This document shows positions 54,251-61,374 of a stretch of DNA of 64,000 nt, piece by piece. This stretch comes from Pseudocalidococcus sp964653145 (GTDB taxonomy: Bacteria; Cyanobacteriota; Cyanobacteriia; Thermosynechococcales; Thermosynechococcaceae). The stretch covers positions 1-64,000 of the forward strand of contig CAZZCG010000016.1 in NCBI GenBank assembly GCA_964653145.1, given 5' to 3'. Numbering within the stretch: position 1 is the first letter of the stretch; each line of letters starts with the position of its first letter. The notes under the pieces were generated by a model. That model was not told where the DNA came from. It saw nothing but the letters and a program-made list of their open reading frames with translations, and made no database searches. The translations under genes and the position numbers were made by a program.

Positions 54251-54739
54251 ATGAATGTACGGGATATTTTTTTTCGATTATTGGGTCGAATTCTAAACGA
54301 ATATGATAGATTTAAAATCAATGATATGAAAAAAAGATTTAAATATTGTGGTAATAATGTGACAATTTATCAATCATGTACTATCAATGGAGTTAATTTC
54401 TTGGTGCTAGGAGATAATATCACAATTAATGAGCATACTCACATTTACGCCCACGGAGGAGTTACGGTTGGAGACAATACTCTGATTGCTGCTAACTGTG
54501 TAATTTCAAGTGTTACGCATCCAATTACTTCGAAAAATAGATATCATGATGCGAGTATTCGTAGTTCGATAGTTATTGGTAACAATGTTTGGATTTGTGC
54601 AGGTGCAATTATCTTGCCCGGAGTAACAATTGGCGATAATTCAATTGTAGGTGCTGGTGCTGTTGTAACAACTGATGTTCCAAGTAACTCAATTTACGCT
54701 GGTGTTCCTGCAAAGTTATTGAAAAAAATTGAATTTTAA
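54251..54739 (+). CDS. maltose O-acetyltransferase-like hexapeptide protein
   Basis: Left-handed beta-helix acetyltransferase, 162 residues, probably trimeric and acetyl-CoA dependent. Repeats run from about residue 38: VTIYQSCTINGVNFLVLGDN, ITINEHTHIYAHGGVTVGDN, TLIAANCVISSVTHPI (with the catalytic-type His), IVIGNNVWICAGAIILPGV, TIGDNSIVGAGAVVTTDVPS and IYAGVPAKLLKKI. It resembles WbbJ/NodL-type sugar O-acetyltransferases. It is the only plus-strand gene within the glycan locus and converges with the DUF115 gene, 8 bp between stops. Confidence 0.9.
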   Translation: MNVRDIFFRLLGRILNEYDRFKINDMKKRFKYCGNNVTIYQSCTINGVNFLVLGDNITINEHTHIYAHGGVTVGDNTLIAANCVISSVTHPITSKNRYHDASIRSSIVIGNNVWICAGAIILPGVTIGDNSIVGAGAVVTTDVPSNSIYAGVPAKLLKKIEF

Positions 54740-54747
54740 TAAGTCGG

Positions 54748-55563
54748 TTATATAGAATCTTCAAGCCATTGTTCTAACGAACTTCTAGGAAAGACTTCTA
54801 AATATCCACCTTCAGTGCAATTAATGATCCTTCCACCATTGAACTGATAAGCTGCTTGAGCAATAGTGTAACCTAGTTCTAATGCTGCTATATTGGAAAC
54901 TTGCCAATTTTGCCCAGGTTCAACATATCTAGAATCAAAATGATTGTTATCTTTTTCAAGATTAGTTTCAATAGCTCCATATGTTTTTTTAGTTTTGTAG
55001 TTATGGTCGCAGCCAATAATTGCAACATCTCTAAAGCCCATATGTAGTGCTAACTGTAAGGCAACGTAAGTCACTGTTCCAGAAGTACCAATATTCCATG
55101 AGCAATCTTGTGCATACGAAAATGAGTCCAAGTATGAAGAGTACAGGTATGTTGTTTGATTTTTCTTCAACATTTTTTTCGCAAACTTGTGAGAAAGGAA
55201 CAAAGGTATTTCGGTTGAATTATAAAATTGCAGATTTTGCTGAAATACTATCGGATCAACACACACAATAGACGAAGGGCGAAATTCTGATTTATCAAAT
55301 AAAAGATTAATCTTATTTAGACCAAAAGTATATATATCATGAATTTGTGACAGATTGCTTTTTAAAAGTGAGGGGCCATTACAAATAATTATAGCTTTCT
55401 GGTTTTTAAATTTATTTCTTAGATGATTTAGATTGGTTCTGGATTGCATTGATTGAGGAGTGATGTCCCACACAATTCTTTTACTAATTTCTAAAAAACA
55501 TCTTATGAAGCCACGATAGGGGTTAATATCTTTACGTTGGTACGAAAAAGGATTATTGGTCAT
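54748..55563 (-). CDS. DUF115 (MptE-like/Maf-like) protein
   Basis: A 271-residue protein of the DUF115 (6-hydroxymethylpterin pyrophosphokinase MptE-like) family. The glycine loop is KAIIICNGPSLLKSNL. The second core region reads GTSGTVTYVALQLALHMGFRDVAIIGCDHNY, followed by a helical tail with NCTEGGYLEVFP. In Campylobacter and Aeromonas, DUF115-containing Maf proteins are tied to transfer of nonulosonic acids. Here it lies 3 bp behind the HAD gene and near the CMP-sugar synthetase, so transfer or processing of a CMP-activated sugar is a reasonable guess. No flagellin exists in cyanobacteria, so the acceptor would differ. Confidence 0.8.
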   Translation of the reverse strand: MTNNPFSYQRKDINPYRGFIRCFLEISKRIVWDITPQSMQSRTNLNHLRNKFKNQKAIIICNGPSLLKSNLSQIHDIYTFGLNKINLLFDKSEFRPSSIVCVDPIVFQQNLQFYNSTEIPLFLSHKFAKKMLKKNQTTYLYSSYLDSFSYAQDCSWNIGTSGTVTYVALQLALHMGFRDVAIIGCDHNYKTKKTYGAIETNLEKDNNHFDSRYVEPGQNWQVSNIAALELGYTIAQAAYQFNGGRIINCTEGGYLEVFPRSSLEQWLEDSI

Positions 55564-55566
55564 CGT

Positions 55567-56217
55567 TTAGTCCATCAATTGTGAAATGTTTAGAATAGAT
55601 TCAATTTTTTGAGAAATAACGAAATTTTTCCAATCTTTTAGCTCGGTCCATTCTGAAACAAAAAGAAAATCAACATCGTAGCTTAAAGCCACCTCACAGT
55701 CATATCTACTATCTCCCAAAAATAGACATGGACGACTAATATTTGCATTACTAAACTCCCTTTTAAAAATGTCAATCTTACTATCTGGGCTACCAAAAAT
55801 TCCACCATCAAAGAAGTGATCAATACCTCTAAGCTTAAATATTTCTCTAAGTTCAACCTGGCTGCCTCCAGATATAACAAGCCATTTCGTACTGGGTAGC
55901 ATTTCTCTCAGTTGCTGAAGCCCACCAGCCGTATCACATGTTAATAAGCCATCTTTAACTAAGTGAGAATAGGACTGGAGCAGAGAATTTAATTCTTCCG
56001 GTTCAACAGTTACTCCCACGATATGCTGAAGAAAGTGTTCAAATTTACGATATCGAGAAATTCCACCATTCTGAGTATGATAATTAACCATGGCTTTGGC
56101 CATTGATTCGCCATATGACAAAGTGGCTTGGTAGAAAGCCTGTGTTTTAATGCTATTCGAATCAAGAATAACACCATCGCAATCGAAAATTAGAGTTCTA
56201 TAGTCTTCTAAAATCAT
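55567..56217 (-). CDS. HAD-superfamily phosphatase
   Basis: HAD subfamily I hydrolase with an alpha-helical cap, 216 residues. Motif I is LIFDCDGVILDSN (nucleophile Asp and acid Asp), motif II WLVISGGSQ, motif III has the Lys in GSPDSKIDIFKREF, and motif IV is CLFLGDSRYDCEVAL. Similar to phosphoglycolate-phosphatase/beta-phosphoglucomutase types. Its place between the CMP-sugar synthetase and DUF115 genes suggests dephosphorylation of a sugar-acid phosphate before activation, like KdsC or NeuNAc-9-phosphatase; this is context only. Confidence 0.88.
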   Translation of the reverse strand: MILEDYRTLIFDCDGVILDSNSIKTQAFYQATLSYGESMAKAMVNYHTQNGGISRYRKFEHFLQHIVGVTVEPEELNSLLQSYSHLVKDGLLTCDTAGGLQQLREMLPSTKWLVISGGSQVELREIFKLRGIDHFFDGGIFGSPDSKIDIFKREFSNANISRPCLFLGDSRYDCEVALSYDVDFLFVSEWTELKDWKNFVISQKIESILNISQLMD

Positions 56218-56443
56218 TTTTAAAATTAATTTTTGCCTGGTTAGTTAAAGGATGTTTTCTTGAATAAGATTCTCGTCTGTCAGTAAATTAAGAATTATGG
56301 ATTATTTGTTGCTCTACACAGTTTAGGTAAAACAACTTATGGAAGAGAGTTTTTCCAGAACTTAAAATTTACTATGTTTATTATAAATATATCACGTTAC
56401 AAAAAACGAAAAACTTAAAGGCCGAGTATGTTCTAATCATTAA

Positions 56444-57130
56444 TCAAAGTGTTGCAATTCCAGCGTTCACCATACATTCTGCAAATACAAAGTCTTCTGG
56501 CCAGTCGATATCAAAACCTTTAAGTTTGCTAAGCTCATATATAAATGGTTTATTTCCAATGCGGTCATTAAAGATCTTGTAATTACAAGAATGATTTAAG
56601 AAGATTCCACTATTGATTTCGTAGATAGGCATTAGAGTCTGAGTTCTTGGCCACTTTTCAGTAGTTCTATCGTAATTAATTGGCTTGTTCCTATCCCATA
56701 AAAAACTATGAATTGGGGTTGCTGTCATCAAGGAATCGTAACCATTCTTTAAAGAATCAAGATAACACTCTAATATGTTTGTGTAATCTTGGGTTGTTAT
56801 AAATGGGGAGGTAACATGAGTCCAGAGAATATGAGCATCGGGAATCAAATCAAGAGCATGAGATATTAAATGATCAGTGCTTGTTTTATTTAAAGCAAGT
56901 GCTTCAATCCGTCTATGAAGAAGTAATTTTGAATTATTTAGTTGAGATGCAAAATCTAAGATTTCATCATCATTTGAAGATAAAACTATCTGATCGACTA
57001 AACTCACATTCAATAGCTGTTCAAGTTTTACCTGAATTAACCCCTGTGAATAAGTCGCAAAAGGCTTAATGTTTTTGCGAGGGACTCTTTCACTACCTTT
57101 TCTGCACGGTAAAAAACATTTGATAGGCAT
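56444..57130 (-). CDS. acylneuraminate cytidylyltransferase family protein
   Basis: CMP-sugar synthetase of the NeuA/KdsB/PseF type: activates a 3-deoxy-keto-sugar acid with CTP. The 228 residues contain the P-loop-like LPCRKGSERVPRKNIKPF near residue 8, IVLSSNDDEILDFA, the central HILWTHVTSPFITTQDY (TSPF motif), INSGIFLNHSCNY and the metal-site FDIDWPEDFVFAECMV. No gene for a NeuB-type condensing enzyme is seen in the window; instead a DRE-TIM aldolase gene lies directly upstream with a 2-bp gap. The particular keto-acid sugar is unknown. Confidence 0.9.
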   Translation of the reverse strand: MPIKCFLPCRKGSERVPRKNIKPFATYSQGLIQVKLEQLLNVSLVDQIVLSSNDDEILDFASQLNNSKLLLHRRIEALALNKTSTDHLISHALDLIPDAHILWTHVTSPFITTQDYTNILECYLDSLKNGYDSLMTATPIHSFLWDRNKPINYDRTTEKWPRTQTLMPIYEINSGIFLNHSCNYKIFNDRIGNKPFIYELSKLKGFDIDWPEDFVFAECMVNAGIATL

Positions 57131-57132
57131 TA

Positions 57133-58752
57133 TTAACCCATTAATAAGCTGTAGACGCTTTTTGAAGGAATGTCATAGCGAGTATTTGTAATTGCTAACA
57201 CTGGTAACGAATTATAGCTTTTTGTGTACAAATGTAGCAATTGATTCATTTCACCATTACGAGAATCTCCTTCGCTATATCCATCAAATCCAGCTAGTAA
57301 AATGTTCGTTGCCTTTCCACTTGTCGCAACTGCTAGCGCATAGGCTACAACCATAGAGTTTGGTAGCACACAAAAGGTTTCCTGAAAATCAAATTGACCA
57401 GGCTGCACCATTATTCCGAAATCCAAAAGTTTTTTGCCTTGAAATTCCTCACATATATCGTCCGGTAGCATCGAAGCTGGGGTAATTAATGGTTGGGGCA
57501 AGAGTTTATGTTCAGCGCAATCAGCTAAAAGGCGTACCGGATGGCAAGCAGCCCGGAGATTTATCAACTCAGGTGCTACTGATGTTTGAGTATTCAACGC
57601 AATCACGATTGGTTGATAGTGTCGAATATAGTCCTCAATGGCCCGTTGATGTCGAGCGACCCCAGGCCCAGTACCTAGGATCAAAACTTCCTTACCTGAT
57701 GCTAAACTCGCTGGTGACCATGTTCCAACTGGCTCGCCTACATAGAAATGTCGGGATGCATCGAGAGTGTTCAAACTAAATTTTTTACCACCAGACAGCT
57801 TCAAATGGTCGATTGCTGCTAACACATCCTCATCGGTATAGCGCGCATCCTGGAGCATGGACTGAATATAAGTCGGATGAATGCCATACTTGCCTGCCAG
57901 ATAATAATAGGTGTTAGGCCCCCAACCACATTCTTGCTGCATTGGACCAAAATACTCACGAATCAGAGTCATTAATGGCGTGATATTCGAGGGCCTCTCC
58001 GGTCGTAAATCAGCTAACTCAACTGCTAAATATTCTGTCTGAACGTTACCAGCCCCTCGCCCCATCCCTGTTACTGTGCTATCAAGCCACGTCACCCCAT
58101 CTTCGATGGCCTGGAGGCAATTAGCTAAGGCACGTCCCATGTTGTTGTGAGTGTGAATCCCTAACTCTCCTGTCCAACTGGAACGTAAGGCCCAAATGAT
58201 TTCGCTCGTTTGTTTGGGATCCATACTGCCCATACTGTCTGCAAAATATAAAACATCTAGATCATATTGGCTGGCTAGCCGTGAAGCTTCTTCCACTTCA
58301 GCCAAGGTTCGATCGGCAATTTGCATCAGATTGATGCCGACTTGGTAGCCCTGTTCTTTGAGCCACTGGCAGCCATCTAGTGTGGTCTCAAATTCATAAA
58401 AATGGCAAGGAATTCGAACCAGAGAAACTGGAGAGTCTGCTGCTGGGCCGAAAAACTGGGCTAAAGCTGATACAACCCCCTCAGAATAGCCAACCACCTC
58501 ACTGGCATTGACCATCACTCCCAACTTCAAACCAGCGGCAATTGGCAAACTGCTAATAAATTGATCTGTCGTGTAGGCACAGCCCCCCAGAAACTCATCC
58601 TTTGGAAAACTGCGAAATCCCAGTTCAACATAGTCGGCACCAATTGCTACCATCGACTTGAGATAGGATTCGATTAAATCTATATCAAAATCCCAAGAAT
58701 TATAGTAGCCTCCATCACGGAGCGTACAGTCAAGTAGTGTAAGATTTTTCAC
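57133..58752 (-). CDS. HOA-aldolase-like (DRE-TIM) enzyme fused to a DUF115-like domain
   Basis: A 539-residue two-domain protein. Residues 1-330 form a DRE-TIM metallolyase barrel of the 4-hydroxy-2-oxovalerate-aldolase-like group: LLDCTLRDGGYYNSWDF (Arg12, Asp13), YVELGFRSFP, YFADSMGSM and the metal ligands His200 and His202 in GIHTHNNMGRAL, then GMGRGAGNVQTE. Residues 350-539 look like a DUF115/MptE-type Rossmann domain: KEVLILGTGPGVARHQRAI, PNSMVVAYALAVATSG and NILLAGFDGYSEGD. Starts at GTG (58752) with CAGGAG seven bases upstream. Such aldolases join pyruvate to an aldehyde, so it may build a keto-acid sugar for the CMP-synthetase just downstream. The aldolase part is richer in GC than its neighbours. 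Specificity is inferred only. Confidence 0.82.
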   Translation of the reverse strand: MKNLTLLDCTLRDGGYYNSWDFDIDLIESYLKSMVAIGADYVELGFRSFPKDEFLGGCAYTTDQFISSLPIAAGLKLGVMVNASEVVGYSEGVVSALAQFFGPAADSPVSLVRIPCHFYEFETTLDGCQWLKEQGYQVGINLMQIADRTLAEVEEASRLASQYDLDVLYFADSMGSMDPKQTSEIIWALRSSWTGELGIHTHNNMGRALANCLQAIEDGVTWLDSTVTGMGRGAGNVQTEYLAVELADLRPERPSNITPLMTLIREYFGPMQQECGWGPNTYYYLAGKYGIHPTYIQSMLQDARYTDEDVLAAIDHLKLSGGKKFSLNTLDASRHFYVGEPVGTWSPASLASGKEVLILGTGPGVARHQRAIEDYIRHYQPIVIALNTQTSVAPELINLRAACHPVRLLADCAEHKLLPQPLITPASMLPDDICEEFQGKKLLDFGIMVQPGQFDFQETFCVLPNSMVVAYALAVATSGKATNILLAGFDGYSEGDSRNGEMNQLLHLYTKSYNSLPVLAITNTRYDIPSKSVYSLLMG

Positions 58753-59242
58753 AAAATTACTCCTGTAATGGAAAAGGACTGACGATGCAAAAAACTCACA
58801 ACCATAAAAGAATATTTTAAAAAAAAAGTTACTAGCTGAAGTAAGATTAGCTTTATCAAAAATCCTCTGCAGATTGGTAAAGGATACATTTTAAGGAATA
58901 ATAGTAGCATTAGAGTCGCTTAAAAAAAGCATATACGCATTCTAGTAATATTCTGAAAATTTTAAATTTATATATGCACAATATTTGAGTGTAGGTAGTA
59001 GGTAGGGGGGGGAGACATAGCCATTCAGTTAAACTATCTAGTCTTCATTATTCTCGGAAGCTTCAATCAAAAAACTAATTAATCAGGTCATTGAGATTTA
59101 ATTCATTAAAATTTTATTCATAAAAGTTTTTCTTGACCGCCTTTTCTCACACAGGTAATAGTCGATGTCGTAGACACTAGTGTCAACAGATTTATTGAAT
59201 TGCCAATTATCAATCCTATTCTCCTGAGTAATCTTTCGAGTA
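58753..59242. other. 490-bp spacer between the aldolase and ABC exporter genes
   Basis: AT-rich and without a supportable gene. It contains the ribosome site CAGGAG (58760-58765, minus strand) of the aldolase gene, short GTAGGTAGTAGGTAG repeats and a run of eight or so G near 59006-59015. It marks a break in the minus-strand run, so the aldolase gene probably has its own promoter here. Confidence 0.5.
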
Positions 59243-61075
59243 TTACTTTTCTTGAAAACCATTGCCGGTATTATTTTCCATTTGAGCAAGTTTGACAAAA
59301 TCTGGTGAAAATTGCAATAGCTCATCATACGTACCGTGAGCAATTAATTTTCCGTGCTGCAATAAAAATATAATGTCACAGTTCTGAATGGTAGAAAGCC
59401 GATGGGCAATCATAATTAATGTCACCTCTCGAGTAGCCTCAGAAATAGCTGTCATCAATTTGGCTTCAGTTTCGTTATCCAACGCACTTGTAGCCTCATC
59501 AAAAATTAATATATTAGCTTGCTTATAAAGTGCTCGAGCAATCCCTAGGCGTTGTCGTTGTCCTCCAGATAATTTAATACCACGCTCCCCTATTTGTTCC
59601 TGATATCCTGTTGGATACGCTTCAATTAAGTCGGCAATCTGAGCTTGTCTTGCTGCCCATTGAACCCGACCATGATCAATAAGATCGAGTGGGACGCCAA
59701 AGGCAATATTTTCAGCAAAACTGGCATCCCGCAAATAGATGAACTGGGGTACATGAGCTAATTGTGACTGCCAGGCCTGGAGGATTTGGTCATTGGACAA
59801 ATCATGACTTGTTACTAAGACCTTTCCTTGTGTTGGATGTAACAAACCTAAAATTAAATCAATAGTTGTACTTTTACCACTACCCGTTGTACCAACAAAT
59901 GCAACTCGACTTCTTTTAGGGATGATAAAGTTTAAGTCTTTCAGAACCCAATCTTGATCAGAGTGATATTTAAAACTCACGTTCTGAAATATAATGGCAC
60001 CGCCATTAATGTCTGTCACATCAATGTAATTAAGTTTATTCTTCTGAGCTTTGCTTTCTTTAACGAAAGGCAAGACTTTATTAATTGAGGCTTGAGAACT
60101 TTTAATTGTAGCAAAGCTACTAAAGCAAGTCTGAAGGGGTTGAAGAATTCTGTATGCTCCAAGAGCGATCGAGCCCAGTAAAGGTAACTGAGATTCAATT
60201 CCCTTACCGTTAAAAAACATGAACAAGGAAATCAAAATAATCAAAATCATTGACAATGATTCGATAATATACCGGGGTGTCGTAGCTTTGAAATTAATTC
60301 GGAATGAACTTAGTCGATATTGCCTATATAACTTACTGTAAGCATGTAAAAAAATATTCTGACTGCGATCTATGATAATGTCTCTTATCCCGCCAATCCC
60401 CTCTTGAGCTAACTGAAGACTGCTACGATAGTTTTTTGTTCGGGATAAGCCTTCTTGATAGAGCGTTGCGCGAGTCAATTGGAAGATTACCCAATATGAA
60501 AACAACATAATTATTGAGATGGAAATCATTATTCCTGGTGAAATACTTAGCAGGGATATTCCTAATGCGATTACAATTAAAGAATTGGAAAACAATCCTA
60601 AAATGCCGGTTATAACAACACTAACTTGATCAATGTCTTGAAACATTAGTCCAATAATAAAGCTACTGTTCTGATCTAAGTGCCAAGCATAAGGACGGAA
60701 TAACACGTTTTGAAAAACAAGGCTAGATAGATCACTTGAAATTAGTGCTCCCAGCTTTAGCTGACCTAGACTTACCAATATTCTCAAACCTGCACTCATG
60801 GCCGATGCCAGAATAAATCCCAGGCCCAATCCCAAAATTAATACTCCAGGTTCTAAATTTGAAACAAAAGGTAAATAAACAGCTACTTTTTGTGACCCAA
60901 CTGTCGGGTTTGCTAAAACGTCAAGGAAAAAAATTAATGTCGCTAGATTACTAACTTCTGCAACTGATGCAGCCAGGCTTAAAAACTGTTGAATCATTAA
61001 CTGAAAGCGACGACGAGGGGAAAGAAACGCCCATACTAACTTCAAAGTGTTTAAATTTTTTTTGATATTGCTCAA
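59243..61075 (-). CDS. ABC exporter (MsbA/PglK-like, fused permease-ATPase)
   Basis: Half-transporter of 610 residues. The transmembrane domain (about 20-320) has five to six helices, ending before a linker near residue 345. The ATPase domain has Walker A VGTTGSGKSTTIDLI, Q-loop LAHVPQFIYLRDASFAENI, signature IKLSGGQRQRLGIARAL, Walker B ILIFDEATSALD and the H-loop IAHRLSTI. It resembles lipid and lipid-linked-oligosaccharide flippases such as PglK and MsbA. No Wzx flippase gene lies in the window, so this exporter may move the lipid-linked repeat unit. A CCAGGCCTGG palindrome lies at 59771-59780. Confidence 0.92.
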   Translation of the reverse strand: MSNIKKNLNTLKLVWAFLSPRRRFQLMIQQFLSLAASVAEVSNLATLIFFLDVLANPTVGSQKVAVYLPFVSNLEPGVLILGLGLGFILASAMSAGLRILVSLGQLKLGALISSDLSSLVFQNVLFRPYAWHLDQNSSFIIGLMFQDIDQVSVVITGILGLFSNSLIVIALGISLLSISPGIMISISIIMLFSYWVIFQLTRATLYQEGLSRTKNYRSSLQLAQEGIGGIRDIIIDRSQNIFLHAYSKLYRQYRLSSFRINFKATTPRYIIESLSMILIILISLFMFFNGKGIESQLPLLGSIALGAYRILQPLQTCFSSFATIKSSQASINKVLPFVKESKAQKNKLNYIDVTDINGGAIIFQNVSFKYHSDQDWVLKDLNFIIPKRSRVAFVGTTGSGKSTTIDLILGLLHPTQGKVLVTSHDLSNDQILQAWQSQLAHVPQFIYLRDASFAENIAFGVPLDLIDHGRVQWAARQAQIADLIEAYPTGYQEQIGERGIKLSGGQRQRLGIARALYKQANILIFDEATSALDNETEAKLMTAISEATREVTLIMIAHRLSTIQNCDIIFLLQHGKLIAHGTYDELLQFSPDFVKLAQMENNTGNGFQEK

Positions 61076-61374
61076 ATGAAATCACCAATAAATTTGATAC
61101 ACCTACTAAGAATAATAGATGAAAATTTTTTCTATTCAAATAAAACATTCATGGGTTACATTCGTACGTATTTAATAGTCTTGATGTTTCATTCTAATGT
61201 GGTATGATAATTACAAAAAGATTGTTAGTAAAACAAATCTATCAAAGTTTTTATCATGAGGCTATATATAGAATAAGCTAAGTGCGTGAATTGAAAGATT
61301 ATTGCATATTTGTACAAGAAGCTTTAATTAATGTTTTAGCGTAAAAGAAGTTGAGTTTTTTTAAAATTGATAAT

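Noticed and set aside
45168..56217. A mobile element or integrase bounding the AT-rich island
   Set aside because: No transposase, integrase, inverted terminal repeats or tRNA attachment site could be found at either edge.
54748..57130. Standard sialic, legionaminic or pseudaminic acid pathway
   Set aside because: Only the CMP-synthetase matches; no NeuB, NeuC, PseB/PseC or LegB-type genes are present in the window.
59098..59343. 81-codon minus-strand frame overlapping the end of the ABC exporter gene
   Set aside because: Its first third is the exporter C-terminus read in another frame and the rest is low-complexity AT-rich spacer with no ribosome site.
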